A DNA stretch of 64,000 nucleotides from Megaleporinus macrocephalus (lineage: Eukaryota > Chordata > Actinopteri > Characiformes > Anostomidae), in contig CM038715.1 in assembly GCA_021613375.1 (NCBI GenBank), positions 44,055,877 through 44,119,876 of the forward strand. Direction: 5' to 3'. Every line of letters begins with the position of its first letter. Position 1 is the stretch's first letter. The translations under genes were made by a program, and so were the position numbers. Of this stretch, positions 33,376 through 47,414 are shown one piece after another. The notes beneath the pieces are model-generated. The model saw nothing but the letters and a program-made list of their open reading frames with translations, was not told where the DNA came from and made no database searches.

Positions 33376-34784
33376 GGATTTGAGCCACACGAGCACAGGC
33401 TCCCACCTCCCCGGCGCTCGGGCTCTAGCGTAAACATGCGGGCGTACGGAGTTAATGTGTGCGTATATAACGGGGTGGTGGCAGAGTCGTGAAAGATACG
33501 GTCCAGGGTGAAATACGCCGCCCCTCGGAGTCTTAGTGAGAAGAGATTGATGACGGGAGCTGGATCCTTAAATGCACCCTCTGAAAAATAAATCAGCCAC
33601 ATGTGTACACCTCAACCTTCCTCCGCCATAATCTCCGGCTATTCCACAAACCGCAGTCCCCGCCGTGACCCCGGCCCGGCCTGCTGAGCGCGCACATTCC
33701 ATTTGATCTCCTAAAGTAGGGACGGGGATGCGATTATGATGCTAAAGATTGATTCCTCGCGCCAGCGTAGTACACGAAATCTACAATCAATCCATAGTCC
33801 GTAGTTCCAGCACCGCGGCGCCCCCACCGGGAGCTCCCGGCGACTGAACACACCACCAGAGAGTCGGGGGCTCTTATTTATGTCCTGAATCTGTTGTATC
33901 TAAGCACTCTAGCAGACAAACAAGAGCGATGGATGTAATTGGAAGGTGACTGTGGGAGCACTCGGCCCTGTCTCGGCCTCGGGGTGATTAAATTACACCT
34001 CCTCGCGTTGGAGAGCCTCCTTACTCTATCTGACAGCGTGTCTGAGGACTCTGTCTCCAGCTCCTGTCTCCTCTCTTCCTGCCCACCCCTCCCCACCCCC
34101 CAGCCCCTCGACTCCTTCCATCTGAAACATCTGTTTCTCGTTAGCGCGCTAGCTCCACCAGGGGAGGCCGAGGAATAGAAAGTGAAAACAAAGCTTCTGA
34201 AAGGTGGATGGATACGCCGCTCCTCTCTCTTCTGCTGTGGATAAACAGAGCAGGAGGCGGAAGCGAGGGGATGCTTGGAGTCGCCCACATGTCTGTCGCT
34301 CGCGCCCCCGAGAGGATCCCGATATTTCTCTTTTGTTCTCCGGTCTGATGGAGCTCCAGAGGCGCTGCTGGGGTCGCAGGGGATGGATCTTTATCAGTCG
34401 GGTTCTCAATGAGTTCCTGATGGCGGCGGTTCCTGACAAACCCGCTAACCAAGAACGCGTCTTCTTTTTTTCTTCTTCTGCCACTTTTTGGTCTGAAGGC
34501 ATGCAGCGCTGCACGAGTCCCGTGTTGGTGAAATGATTGAATGCGAACGCTTTGGCTTTGTTGATCCAGGAGAGCGAGTATCTTCTCGTTTGGTGTTCTA
34601 CTTTATGCTTTATGGTGAGGTGTGTTAGCTCCTCAGTATCTTTGTGCAGCTCTGAGCTTATTCAAACATCTCATCATCATCTGGTCTTCACTCCTTTTAA
34701 GGTTGGTGGTAAGTTAGCCAGCTAACCAACTGCTACCCAGCAGGTGAGCTGCTTGGCTAAGCACTGCTGCATACAGTGGTCATC
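33376..34784. other. GC-rich unique block with overlapping short open frames
   Basis: Moderately CpG-rich. Several frames of 80-136 codons overlap on both strands (33878-34536) without a recognisable domain, which is expected from GC-rich non-coding DNA. The imperfect palindrome ggtgattaaattacacc (33983-33999) and its surroundings (33900-34040) form a regulatory candidate. No gene is called. Confidence 0.4.
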
Positions 34785-35458
34785 AGCTTGCCAACTGTGC
34801 CAACTGTGCCAACTGTACCAACTGTACCAACTGTACCAACTGTGCCAACTTTACCAACTGTACCAACTGTGCCAACTTTACCAACTGTACCAACTGTACG
34901 AACTGTACCAACTGTGCCAACTGTGCCAACTGTACCAACTGTACCAACTGTACCAACTGTACGAACTGTACCAACTGTACCAACTGTGCCAACTGTGCCA
35001 ACTGTACCAACTGTACGAACTGTACCAACTGTGCCAACTGTGCCAACTTTACCAACTGTACCAACTGTACGAACTGTACCAACTGTGCCAACTGTGCCAA
35101 CTTTACCAAATGTACAAACTGTGCCAACTCTACCAACTGTACCAACTGTACCAACTGTGCCAACTGTACCAACAGTACCAACTGTACCAACTGTGCCAAC
35201 TGTACCAACTGTGCCAACTGTGCCAACTGTACCAACTGTACCAACTGTACCAACTGTACCAACTGTGCCAACTGTACCAACAGTACCAACTGTACCAACT
35301 GTGCCAACTGTACCAACTGTGCCAACTGTACCAACTGTACCAACTGTGCCAACTGTGCCAACTCTACCAACTGTGCCAACTGTGCCAACTCTACCAACTG
35401 TGCCAACTCTACCAACTGTACCAACTCTACCAACTGTGCCAACTGTGCCAACTGTGCC
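34785..35458. repeat. 9-bp array (CCAACTGTA/CCAACTGTG), ~75 copies
   Basis: Strict 9-bp phase with variants CCAACTTTA, CCAACTCTA, CGAACTGTA and CCAACAGTA. No stop codon arises in several phases, so long frames open on both strands (TVP, QLY, GTV and VQL repeats). This is a simple tandem array, not a gene. Confidence 0.95.
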
Positions 35459-35554
35459 AGTTACATACACTTTTTTAAAGATGCTGTCAACCGTGACGCT
35501 GTGCTGCCTTCAAGAACACAGTGTTGCTGTCGCTGGAGAACCATGGCCATTGCT
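35459..35554. other. Spacer between the 9-bp array and the 37-bp satellite
   Basis: About 95 bp of unique sequence; no feature seen. Confidence 0.5.
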
Positions 35555-38500
35555 GCTTACACTACCACTCATATTCACACTCAGTTATCTAGAACCTGCT
35601 TACACTACCACTCACACTCAGTTATCTACAACCTGCTTCCACTACCACACACATTCACACTCAGATATCTACAACCTGCTTACACTACCACTCACACAGT
35701 TATCTACAACCTATTCACACTACCACTCATATTCACACTCGGATATCTAGAACCTGCTTACACTACCACTCACATTCACACTCAGTTATCTAGAACCTGC
35801 TTACACTACCACTCACACTCAGTTATCTACAACCTGCTCACACTACCACTCACATTCACACTCAGATATCTACAACCTGCTTACACTACCACTCACACTC
35901 AGTTATCTACAACCTATTCACACTACCACTCATATTCACACTCGGATATCTAGAACCTGCTTACACTACCACTCACATTCACACTCAGTTATCTACAACC
36001 TGCTTACACTACCACTCACACTCAGTTATCTACAACCTGCTTCCACTACCACTCACACAGTTATCTACAACCTATTCACACTACCACTCACACAGTTATC
36101 TACAACCTATTCACACTACCACTCATATTCACACTCAGTTATCTAGAACCTGCTTACACTACCACTCACACTCAGTTATCTACAACCTGCTTACACTACC
36201 ACTCACACTCAGTTATCTACAACCTGCTTACACTACCACGCACACAGTTATCTACAACCTATTCACACTACCACTCATATTCACACTCGGATATCTAGAA
36301 CCTGCTTACACTACCACTCACATTCACACTCAGTTATCTACAACCTGCTTACACTACCACTCACACTCAGTTATCTACAACCTGCTCACACTACCACTCA
36401 CAATCAGTTATCTACAACCTGCTTACACTACCACTCAAACTCAGTTATCTACAACCTGCTTACACTACCACTCACACTCATTTATCTACAACCTGCTTAC
36501 ACTACCACTCACACTCAGTTATCTACAACCTGCTTACACTACCACTCACACTTAGTTATCTACAACCTGCTTACACTACCACTCACACTCAGTTATCTAC
36601 AACCTGCTTACACTACCACTCAAACTCAGTTATCTACAACCTGCTTACACTACCACTCACACTCATTTATCTACAACCTGCTTACACTACCACTCACACT
36701 CAGTTATCTAAAACCTGCTTACACTACCACTCACACTCAGTTATCTACAATCTACTTACACTACCACTCATATTCACACTCAGTTATCTACAACCTGCTT
36801 ACACTACCACTCACACTCAGTTATCTACAACCTGCTCACACTACCACTCACACTCAGTTATCTACAACCTGCTTCCACTACCACTCACACTCAGTTATCT
36901 ACAACCTGCTTCCACTACCACTCACACTCACTTATCTACAACCTGCTTCCACTACCACTCACACTCAGTTATCTACAACCTGCTTACACTACCACTCACA
37001 CTCACACTCAGATATCTACAACCTGCCTACACTACCACTCACACTCAGTTATCTACAACCTGCTCACACTACCACTCACACTCAGTTATCTACAACCTGC
37101 TTACACTACCACTCACACTCAGATATCTACAACCTGCTTACACTACCACTCACACTCAGTTATCTACAACCTGCTTACACTACCAATCACACTCAGTTAT
37201 CTACATCCGGCTTACACTACCACTCACACTCAGTTATCTACAACCTGCTTCCACTACCACTCACACTCAGTTATCTACAACCTGCTTCCACTACCACTCA
37301 CACTCAGTTATCTACAACCTGCTTACACTACCACTCACACTCAGTTATCTACAACCTGCTTACACTACCACTCACACTCAGTTATCTACAACCTGCTTAC
37401 ACTACCACTCACACTCAGTTATCTACAACCTGCTCACACTACCACTCACACTCAGTTATCTACAACCTGCTTACACTACCACTCACACTCAGATATCTAC
37501 AACCTGCTTACACTACCACTCACACTCAGTTATCTACAACCTGCTTACACTACCACTCACACTCAGTTATCTACAACCTGCTTACAATACCACTCACACT
37601 CACACTCAGTTATCTACAACCTGCTTACACTACCACTCACACTCAGTTATCTACAACCTGCTTACAATACCACTCATATTCACACTCAGTTATCTAGAAC
37701 CTGCTCACACTACCACTCACACTCAGTTATCTACAACCTGCTTACACTACCACTCACACTCAGTTACCTTCAACCTGCTTACACTACCACTCACACTCAG
37801 TTACCTTCAACCTGCTTACACTACCACTCATATTCACACTCAGTTATCTAGAACCTGCTTACACTACCACTCATATTCACACTCAGTTATCTAGAACCTG
37901 CTTACACTACCACTCACACTCAGTTATCCACAACCTGCTTACACTACCAATCACACTCAGTTATCTACAACCTGCTTACACTACCACTCAGTTATCTACA
38001 ACCTGCTTACACCACCACTCACACTCAGTTACCTACAACCTGCTCACACTACCACTCACACTCAGTTATCTACAACCTGCTCACACTACCACTCACACTC
38101 AGTTATCTACAACCTGCTCACACTACCACTCACACTCAGTTATCTACAACCTGCTTACACTCACACTCAGTTATCTACAACCTGCTCACACTACCACTCA
38201 CACTCAGTTATCTACAACCTGCTTACACTACCACTCACACTCAGTTATCTACAACCTGCTTACACTACCACTCACTCTCAGTTATCTACAACCTGCTTAC
38301 ACTACCACTCACACTCAGTTATCTACAACCTGCTTACACTACCACTCACACTCAGTTATCTACAACCTGCTTACACTACCACTCACACAGTTATCTACAA
38401 CCTATTCACACCACCACTCATATTCACACTCAGATATCTAGAACCTGCTTACACTACCACTCACTCTCAGTTATCTACAACCTGCTTACACTACCACTCA

Positions 38501-41500
38501 CACAGTTATCTACAACCTATTCACACCACCACTCATATTCACACTCAGATATCTAGAACCTGCTTACACTACCACTCACATTCACACTCAGTTATCTACA
38601 ACCTGCTTACACTACCACTCACACTCAGTTATCTACAACCTGCTTACACTACCACTCACACTCAGTTATCTACAACCTGCTTACACTACCACTCACACTC
38701 ATTTATCTACAACCTGCTTACACTACCACTCACACTCTGTTATCTACAACCTGCTTACACTACCACTCACACTCAGTTATCTACAATCTGCTTACACTAC
38801 CACTCATATTCACACTCAGTTATCTACAACCTGCTTACACTACCACTCACACTCAGTTATCTACAACCTGCTTACACTACCACTCACACTCAGTTATCTA
38901 CAACCTGCTTACACTACCACTCACACTCAGTTATCTACAACCTGCTTACACTACCACTCACACTCAGTTATCTACATCCGGCTTACACTACCACTCACAC
39001 TCAGTTATCTACAACCTGCTTACACTACCACTCACACTCAGTTATCCACAACCTGCTTACACTACCACTCACACTCAGTTATCTACAACCTGCTTCCACT
39101 ACCACTCACACTCAGTTATCTACAACCTGCTTCCACTACCACTCACACTCAGTTATCTACAACCTGCTTACACTACCACTCACACTCAGTTATCTACAAC
39201 CTGCTTACACTACCACTCACATTCAGTTATCTACAACCTGCTTACACTACCACTCACACTCAGTTATCTACAACCGGCTTACACTACCACTCACTCTCAG
39301 TTATCTACAACCTGCTTACACTACCACTCACACTCAGTTACCTACAACCTGCTTACACTACCACTCACACTCAGTTATCTACAACCGGCTTACACTACCA
39401 CTCACACTCAGTTATCCACAACCTGCTTACACTACCACTCACACTCAGTTATCCACAACCTGCTCACACTACCACTCACACTCAGTTATCTACAACCTGC
39501 TTACACTACCACTCACACTCAGTTATCTACAACCTGCTTACACTCACACTCAGTTATCTACAACCTGCTTACACTACCACTCACACTCAGTTATCTACAA
39601 CCTGCTTACAATACCACTCACACTCACACTCAGTTATCTACAACCTGCTTACACTACCACTCACACTCAGATATCTAGAACCTGCTTACACTACCACTCA
39701 CACTCAGTTATCTACAACCTGCTTACACTACCACTCACACTCAGTTATCTACAACCTGCTTACACTACCACTCACACTCAGTTACCTTCAACCTGCTTAC
39801 ACTACCACTCACACTCTGTTACCTTCAACCTGCTTACACTACCACTCACACTCAGTTACCTTCAACCTGCTTACACTACCACTCATATTCACACTCAGAT
39901 ATCTAGAACCTGCTTACACTACCACTCATGTTCACACTCAGTTATCTAGAACCTGCTTACACTACCACTCACACTCAGTTATCTACAACCTGCTTACACT
40001 ACCACTCACACTCAGTTATCTACAACCTGCTCACACTACCACTCACACTCAGTTATCTACAACCGGCTTACACTACCACTCACACTCAGTTATCTACAAC
40101 CGGCTTACACTACCACTCACACTCAGTTATCTACAACCGGCTTACACTACCACTCACACTCAGTTATCTACAACCTGCTTACACTACCACTCACACTCAG
40201 TTATCTACAACCTGCTTACACTACCACTCACACTCAGTTATCTACAACCTGCTTACACTACCACTCACACTCAGTTATCTACAACCTGCTTACACTACCA
40301 CTCACACTCAGTTATCTACAACCTGCTTACACTACCACTCACACTCAGTTATCTACATCCGGCTTACACTACCACTCACACTCAGTTATCTACAACCTGC
40401 TTACACTACCACTCACACTCAGTTATCCACAACCTGCTTACACTACCACTCACACTCAGTTATCTACAACCTGCTTCCACTACCACTCACACTCAGTTAT
40501 CTACAACCTGCTTCCACTACCACTCACACTCAGTTATCTACAACCTGCTTACACTACCACTCACACTCAGTTATCTACAACCTGCTTACACTACCACTCA
40601 CACTCAGTTATCTACAACCTGCTTACACTACCACTCACACTCAGTTATCTACAACCGGCTTACACTACCACTCACTCTCAGTTATCTACAACCTGCTTAC
40701 ACTACCACTCACACTCAGTTACCTACAACCTGCTTACACTACCACTCACACTCAGTTATCTACAATCGGCTTACACTACCACTCACACTCAGTTATCCAC
40801 AACCTGCTTACACTACCACTCACACTCAGTTATCCACAACCTGCTCACACTACCACTCACACTCAGTTATCTACAACCTGCTTACACTACCACTCACACT
40901 CAGTTATCTACAACCTGCTTACACTCACACTCAGTTATCTACAACCTGCTTACACTACCACTCACACTCAGTTATCTACAACCTGCTTACAATACCACTC
41001 ACACTCACACTCAGTTATCTACAACCTGCTTACACTACCACTCACACTCAGATATCTAGAACCTGCTTACACTACCACTCACACTCAGTTATCTACAACC
41101 TGCTTACACTACCACTCACACTCAGTTATCTACAACCTGCTTACACTACCACTCACACTCAGTTACCTTCAACCTGCTTACACTACCACTCACACTCTGT
41201 TACCTTCAACCTGCTTACACTACCACTCACACTCAGTTACCTTCAACCTGCTTACACTACCACTCATATTCACACTCAGATATCTAGAACCTGCTTACAC
41301 TACCACTCATGTTCACACTCAGTTATCTAGAACCTGCTTACACTACCACTCACACTCAGTTATCTACAACCTGCTTACACTACCACTCACACTCAGTTAT
41401 CTACAACCTGCTCACACTACCACTCACACTCAGTTATCTACAACCGGCTTACACTACCACTCACACTCAGTTATCTACAACCGGCTTACACTACCACTCA

Positions 41501-41745
41501 CACTCAGTTATCTACAACCGGCTTACACTACCACTCACACTCAGTTATCCACAACCTGCTTACACTACCACTCACACTCAGTTATCTACAACCTGCTCAC
41601 ACTACCACTCACACTCAGTTATCTACAACCGGCTTACACTACCACTCACACTCAGTTATCTACAACCTGCTTACACTACCACTCACACTCAGTTATCTAC
41701 AACCTGCTTACACTACCACTCACACTCAGTTATCTACAATGTGTT
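35555..41745. repeat. 37-bp satellite, ~165 copies (array B)
   Basis: Units contain cagttatctacaacctgctt and ACACTACCACTCACACT (for example starts at 36554 and 36591). Variants carry TCTAGAACC, an extra ATTCAC linker, TTCCACTACC, ATCCGG, ACCGG or TACCTTCAACC. The right part contains a tandem block duplication with a 1381-bp offset (about 38.9-40.1 versus 40.3-41.5 kb). A 37-bp unit with no stop in any phase gives open frames of up to 612 codons with a 37-residue period, an artefact. The core is shared with the arrays at 13.07-14.7 and 50.15-52.3 kb. Confidence 0.97.
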
Positions 41746-42080
41746 TACCCTCTCCTGTTATCATGACCAGGCGTTTACCACAGGCTCATATTAAGTGAAT
41801 TATCTAGATCCTCCGAAAAGATTATTTTACTCATGAATGAATTTCACCCACTGAAGATCAGAGCCTGGTGTTTGTTCCTCTATCACGAGTGATCCTTCCT
41901 CCCATCCTTTCCCACAGCTCTTTAGCAGTGAGGCTCGGACACCACTGTTCTGCCCCCTTGCCGCTGTTGTTGGTGCCCACACTCTGTGACATGTCTAGAA
42001 CCTTCAAAAAGACAATTTTAGTAAAGGTATTGCTTTCTCTGTTTCTTACCGAATAACTAATAATAATGACTAATAACACA
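41746..42080. other. Right flank of array B
   Basis: Contains two isolated degenerate monomers (gaattatctagatcctccga near 41798 and gtctagaaccttcaaaaaga near 41993). Otherwise unique; no gene. Confidence 0.4.
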
Positions 42081-42148
42081 AAAGACCTTCAATCCAGCTT
42101 CTAAGGTGCTGACCAATGGGAGAGCTTGCTCAGCTGTATGTACCTACC
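42081..42148. repeat. ~75-bp dispersed segment, copy 2
   Basis: accttcaatccagcttctaa, then CTGACCAATGGGAGAGCTTGC and CAGCTGTATGTACC. Matches 14800-14875. Confidence 0.7.
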
Positions 42149-43640
42149 TGATTGAACAGTAATCACAAAACTTGAGAGTTGAAATGAAATAAGCTAAATA
42201 AACGTGAACCCAGTCTTTAGTCCACAGGAGTGATCGTGTCTTCTCCGAAGGCCTTGAAGGACCTGGCGGTTCTCCTCCAGTCACGGCTAAAGAATTATCT
42301 GGTGTAATTATGTTTACGTTTGCGTCCAGCTCGCTAACCGCACCCAAACGAAGGATTGTGTTGTCACTAATATTCCGGTCGTCCAGCCTCGGTCACACCT
42401 ATTTCCCAATCATCCGTCTGTTTATAAGAATTCAGGAAACCTTTGGCAGTTTCTGTCGGCACCTAGAGTTCCTTTTCAACACTCGCTCGCGCCAGAGCCC
42501 AACATATTTTCTCTTCAAACACGGGACGATGGTGCCCCCCCCTCCCACCACCACCACCCACCCCGCCGGCAAGCTCCGGCATGCAACCGTCTTACACTTA
42601 TCAGGTCATCCGATCGTCTCGGACTGTAATCCCGCCCAAAGTCCAGCTATTAACGGGGTAAAGGTTTCTGCGGAGTTTGATTTCGCTTCCATGGCGTTTT
42701 GTTTTCTTGCTGGTATACGCCGCGCTGTCGAAATCCACGTCCCGGCTTAAGCTCATCAGATTACATACAGTAAGAAGTTGGACCCCGCGGACCACCTCCC
42801 GGGCGGACGGAAACCTGAGCGGCACGCGTGCGGTTTGCAGCGGCACGGCTATGATGGAAGCCCACTTGCTTTGACATTATGTAAACTGGTCAAGAGTGCA
42901 GATGGTTTGAGTTAGGCGGCCCCCCCACGGCCCAGGAAAGAGCCCACCGGTGAACTTTAGGAGACCAAACAAAGCGGCGGCACCGGGGCTCCGCAAATGA
43001 GCTCTCACTGTTTACGTCAGAGGAGGGAGCGGAGATGCTCCTGTCCGCAGGGTTCTGTATGGTTCCAGTTAGACTAACTCGATCAGGCGTGTTCCAGTTA
43101 AGCGGATTATTGCGGCCGCGTAGCGAGAAGTGCCGTCGCTCCGTTATCTTCCTACTTATCGGGTCGGTCCTGTCAGCTTACAGGAACCCGCCGACGGTTT
43201 GATGGACGTAAATACGCGCCGGCTCACCTACTGTTAGCGTGACCCGTGACCGCGACCACTCTAGAGGCAGGTGGTCAGAGGATCGCTGCGCATTAACGGA
43301 GTCGCCCAATTAAAGCTCTGGATCTTACGACGGAGGTCTGAACGTGAACTGGAGGACGTGACGGAACTGAAAACACATGTAGGCCTTCGTTTACAGCCCG
43401 GCGGAGAAATTCCCCTCTGGACTTCACAGAATTTGGCTGATAAGGCAGCTGAAGTAGCCAAAGGGTGGCCAGGAGCGGTCAGGGCCTCCCAACGTGAAGC
43501 ATTACGCCAGTTATACAAAATGGTGGGTTTTGTTTTTTTTTGGTGGGGGTTCATGCAGTCTGGACATTTATCACTTCTAATATTCTAAAAACAATAACAG
43601 ACTTATAATCAAGTACTACCTGCAAAAATACTAATATTAA
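42149..43640. other. Unassigned unique block, CpG-rich at 42300-43560
   Basis: Open frames of 97-146 codons lie on both strands (42310-42750, 43261-43588) with no recognisable domain or signal. aattatctggtgtaattatg near 42292 and ggattattgcggccgcgtag near 43103 give weak regulatory texture. It may be a CpG island of an unseen gene. No gene is supported. Confidence 0.4.
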
Positions 43641-44545
43641 TAGCAAACTGTTGAATATTAGCTGTAATAGGCTCATTTTATTAGTGCATGGTCAAGTATT
43701 AGCTGTGATAGGCTACTTCGATTAGTTTACCATTGAGCATTAGCTGTGTTAGCTATCAGCATTAGCTATCAGCTAATTTTATTAGTAAACTGTCAAATAG
43801 TAGCTGTGATAGGCAAATTTAATGCATAAATGGTGGAGTATTAGTTGTGATAAGCTTATTTGATTAGTATATGGTTGAGTATTAGCTGTGATAAGCTTAT
43901 TTGATTAGTATATGGTTGAGTATTAGCTGTGATAAGCTAATTTTATTAATGTATGGTTGAGTATTAGCTGTGATAAGCTTATTTGATTAGTATATGGTTG
44001 AGTATTAGCTGTGATAGGCTAATTTGATTAGTGTATGGTTGAGTATTAGTTGTGATAAGCTAATTTTATTAATATATGGTTGAGTATTAGCTGTGATAAG
44101 CTTATTTGATTAGTATATGGTTGAGTATTAGCTGTGATAGGCTAATTTTATTAATATATGGTTGAGTATAGGCTGTGATAAACTAATTTTATTAATATAT
44201 GGTTGAGTATTAGCTGTGATAGGCTTATTTGATTAGTATATGGTTGAGTATTAGCTGTGATAGGCTAATTTGATTAGTGTATGGTTGAGTATTAGCTGTA
44301 ATGGGCTAATTTGATTAGGAAACCGTTAAGTATTAGCTGTAATGGGCTAATTTGATTAGGAAACCGTTAAGTATTAGCTGTAATAGGCTAATTTGATTTG
44401 TAAACAGTTGAGTATTAACAGTTATAGGCTAATATGACAGGTAAATAGTCAAGTATTAGCTAATGTGATTAGTAAATGGTCAAGTATTAACTGTAACGGG
44501 CTACTTTGATTAGTAAACAATTGAATATTAGCTATAAAAGGTTGA
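43641..44545. repeat. 41-bp minisatellite (tattagctgtgataggctaa), ~22 copies
   Basis: Unit starts at 43921 and 43962 show the 41-bp period. Units continue with TTTGATTAGTATATGGTTGAG. The centre is homogeneous and both edges are degenerate. Confidence 0.9.
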
Positions 44546-45685
44546 TTACTACAAATAACACGGAACACATCGTACAAACAATTCACGCTCTGAGCCCCCT
44601 GGTGGTTCGGAGTCACTAAATGGTTGATTATCAGGGCCCTAAATATTATTTTATTATATTATTAACGTCTCTGTTAATAAACTGTAGACCTGTAAATGTG
44701 TTGAGCAGCTATGAGGCTACAGCCAGTCCGATGTGTTGGGGTGAATGTGCTGTATGAGTCGTGCTGTTTGTTTAATTGAGTATTAATCTAATCTAGCACG
44801 CTTACTCTGCAGTCTGGAACACGAGGAACACGCGTCTCCAGCCCAGCGGGTTGCGTCTCTGGCTCCCTCTGTTAAATATACATCTCCAGATGAGCTACTT
44901 ACATTAGCTTATCAGTCCTGCGCTGGAATGTCTGAGCGCGACAGGCTGGAATAACAGCACGTGTTCAGAAATACGTTCCTACAGTTCATGTTCACGCTGC
45001 GCCGCCACAGTCCATTCACTGCCTCGGTTCTCACCGGTACCGGAACTCTAACCCACTGTGTGCAGAAGAGTTTGAGTCTGAGGGACGTCTGTCGGTAGGC
45101 GTGCTAAGCTATCAGCTCGGTTAGTGTTTTTCAGAGGCGCTGAGTGACGGACGCTGAACCACGCTGTGTTCTGTTTGAGAGTACACGACTCTGTAGAACG
45201 TCTACAATGAAAAGCTGAAGATTTTCAGTGAATCAGATGGAAAAACTGGTCGCCTGACCTTCAGCAGAGCTGCGGTGGTCTTCTAGGGTTGCAGGAGTTG
45301 GGGGGGTGGTGGTGTCGGGGATGGGGGGGTCATTCTCCAGCTGATGTTCCAGTAAAGTCCAATTTTTTTCTCTGCTGTTTCCAGGAATCTGAGCTCTTTA
45401 GGTCTGACTGGTATTTCACCTCCTGCTGTTTCACGCAATATTCTAATAACTGAACATGACTGAAATATTCCAAGCAATGGTTTCATCACTGTTAGATGCT
45501 CCTCAGACCTGCTCCTCAGAATTCAAGGAACGTCCCTGTTAGGAATGTTGGGAAATAAGAAAGAAGAGCACTGAACATGCAGATACACACACCTGGTACT
45601 TGTGTTTGGAACACAGTGGGGCAGTTGGTGTGAAGTGGCTGGAGAAACACCAAGAAGAGTTCTTTCTCATGTTGGTGGAACATCA
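44546..45685. other. Unassigned unique sequence
   Basis: The segment 44755-44960 is complex, with TTAATTGAG/ATTAATC cores, and is a weak regulatory candidate. A G-rich run lies near 45300-45335. No gene is recognised. Confidence 0.35.
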
Positions 45686-46262
45686 AAAGGAACCAAGACT
45701 CCAACTTTTAAAGATCATGTAGAAGAATTATGGAAAGAAACCAAGACTCAGAAGAGGAAGCTCACTAAGAGCATGAGGAAGAACCACTGAAAGGAGAAAT
45801 CTTCTACTGAGCACGAGGAGGAACCATCAAGAAAAAACAAGCCTCAAAAGTTGAAGACACCTTGAGGAAGCTTGAGGAAGAACAACTGAGAGGAACCAAG
45901 ACTACAAAAGAGAAACTCCCTAAGAGAATGAGGAGGAACCATTGGGAAGAACCAATACTTAAAAGGAGAAAGCTTACTAAGAGCATGAGGAAGAACCACT
46001 AAGAGGAACCAAGACTCAAAAGGAGAACCTTTCTAAGAGTATGAAGAAGAACAACTCAGAGGAACCGCGACTCAAACTCCATCTGAGCAAGAATCACTAA
46101 GGGGAACCAAGACTCAAAAGCAGAACCCTCCTTAAGAGCATAAGGAAGACCCACGGAACCATAGCTTAAATATGAAAGCTCCATAAGTGTATAAACAAGA
46201 ACCACGAACCGAGACCCAACAGGAGAACCCTTACTGAGGGAGAACCACTGAGAGGAACCAGG
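45686..46262. repeat. ~53-57 bp purine-rich minisatellite, ~10 copies
   Basis: Degenerate units of gaggaaccaagactcaaaag, then GAGAAAGCTTACTAAGAGCATGAGG. Spacing varies between copies. Strongly purine-biased strand. Confidence 0.8.
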
Positions 46263-46829
46263 ACTGGATCCTGTAAACCTACAAACTGTATAGATACAGG
46301 AGGTTCTGTAGGTGCCAGAGTCATTTCCTCAGTGCAGACGAGGTGGCCCTTTGGCCGATAGGGATCTTTGGCTGAGTTCAGGAGAACTGCAGCTCCTAAA
46401 GTCTGGAGAGGAACCTGCCAAGGAGAAAAACAATAGTCCAGCCTCTGTTTAGTCTGCGCTGTGTGAGAGCTTATCCTTACGTTCACCATGAAACAGAACT
46501 CCAGCGCAGTGGAAGACTTTAAGACCCTCGCCATTCCGAACAGCTTAGTGCATTTACACTTTTCATCCTGTTCCAAGACACACGCTGGAGAAAATCAGGA
46601 AAGTGAGGCGAGGCAGGCTGAGCACCACTACGGAGAAACACCCCCCAGCGTGGTCTCAGCTTTCATACCAACAAGCCCGAACGGGGTCTTGTTCAAATAA
46701 AGCTGGTGAGGAAAGTCGCCACTGATCATTCAGAAAACCAGCTGTGACCACCACATCTCCCAGCGTCACCATGACGATATCATGAAGGCAAATATACAAA
46801 ACAAGCAAACGTGATACACACAATCCACA
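46263..46829. other. Unassigned unique sequence
   Basis: No protein is recognised in the overlapping short frames at 46166-46700. Confidence 0.4.
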
Positions 46830-47405
46830 AACAGTGTTTACAGTGATGGTGTTGTTTACAGTGGTGGTGATGTTGGTGGTGGTTATGGTGTTTACAGTGG
46901 TGGTGATGTTTACAGTGGTGGTGATAGTGGTGTTTACAGTGGTGGTGATGGTGGTGTTTACAGTGGTGGTGATGTTTACAGTGGTGGTGATGGTATTTAC
47001 AGTGGTGGTGGTGATGATGTTTACAGTGGTGGTAATGTTTACAGTGGTGGTGGTGTTTACAGTGGTGGTAATGTTTACAGTGATGGTGATGATGTTTACA
47101 GTGGTGGTGATGGGTTTACAGAGGTGGTGATGTTTACAGTGGTGGTGATGGGTTTACAGAGGTGGTGATGTTTACAGTGGTGGTGATGGTGTTTACAGTG
47201 GTGGTGATGGTGTTTACAGTGGTGGTGATGGTGTTTACAGTGGTGGTGATAATGTTTACAGTGGTGGTGATAATGTTTACAGTGGTGGTGATATTGTTTA
47301 CAGTGGTTTTGATGTTGTTTACAGTGGTGGTGATAATGTTTACAGTGGTGGTGATATTGTTTACAGTGGTTTTGTTGTTTACAGTGGTGGTGATAATGTT
47401 AACAG
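46830..47405. repeat. TTTACAGTGGTGGTGATGG minisatellite (VNTR-1 family, second locus)
   Basis: Units of 15-24 bp around gtttacagtggtggtgatgg, the reverse complement of the array at 21434-22036. It abuts the 7-bp array at 47415 with almost no spacer. Confidence 0.95.
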
Positions 47406-47414
47406 CATATATCT

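Noticed and set aside
34744..35750. Pro/Thr/Val- and Gln/Leu/Tyr-repeat proteins
   Set aside because: Several frames on both strands are open over the 9-bp array, which is expected from the unit and not from selection.
39928..41766. 612-codon open frame
   Set aside because: Product of the 37-bp satellite; its 37-residue period follows from unit length, with no non-repeat domain or start context.
42310..42750. 146-codon plus-strand frame
   Set aside because: No recognisable domain, no initiation or splice context, and overlapping antisense frames in CpG-rich DNA; likely chance.
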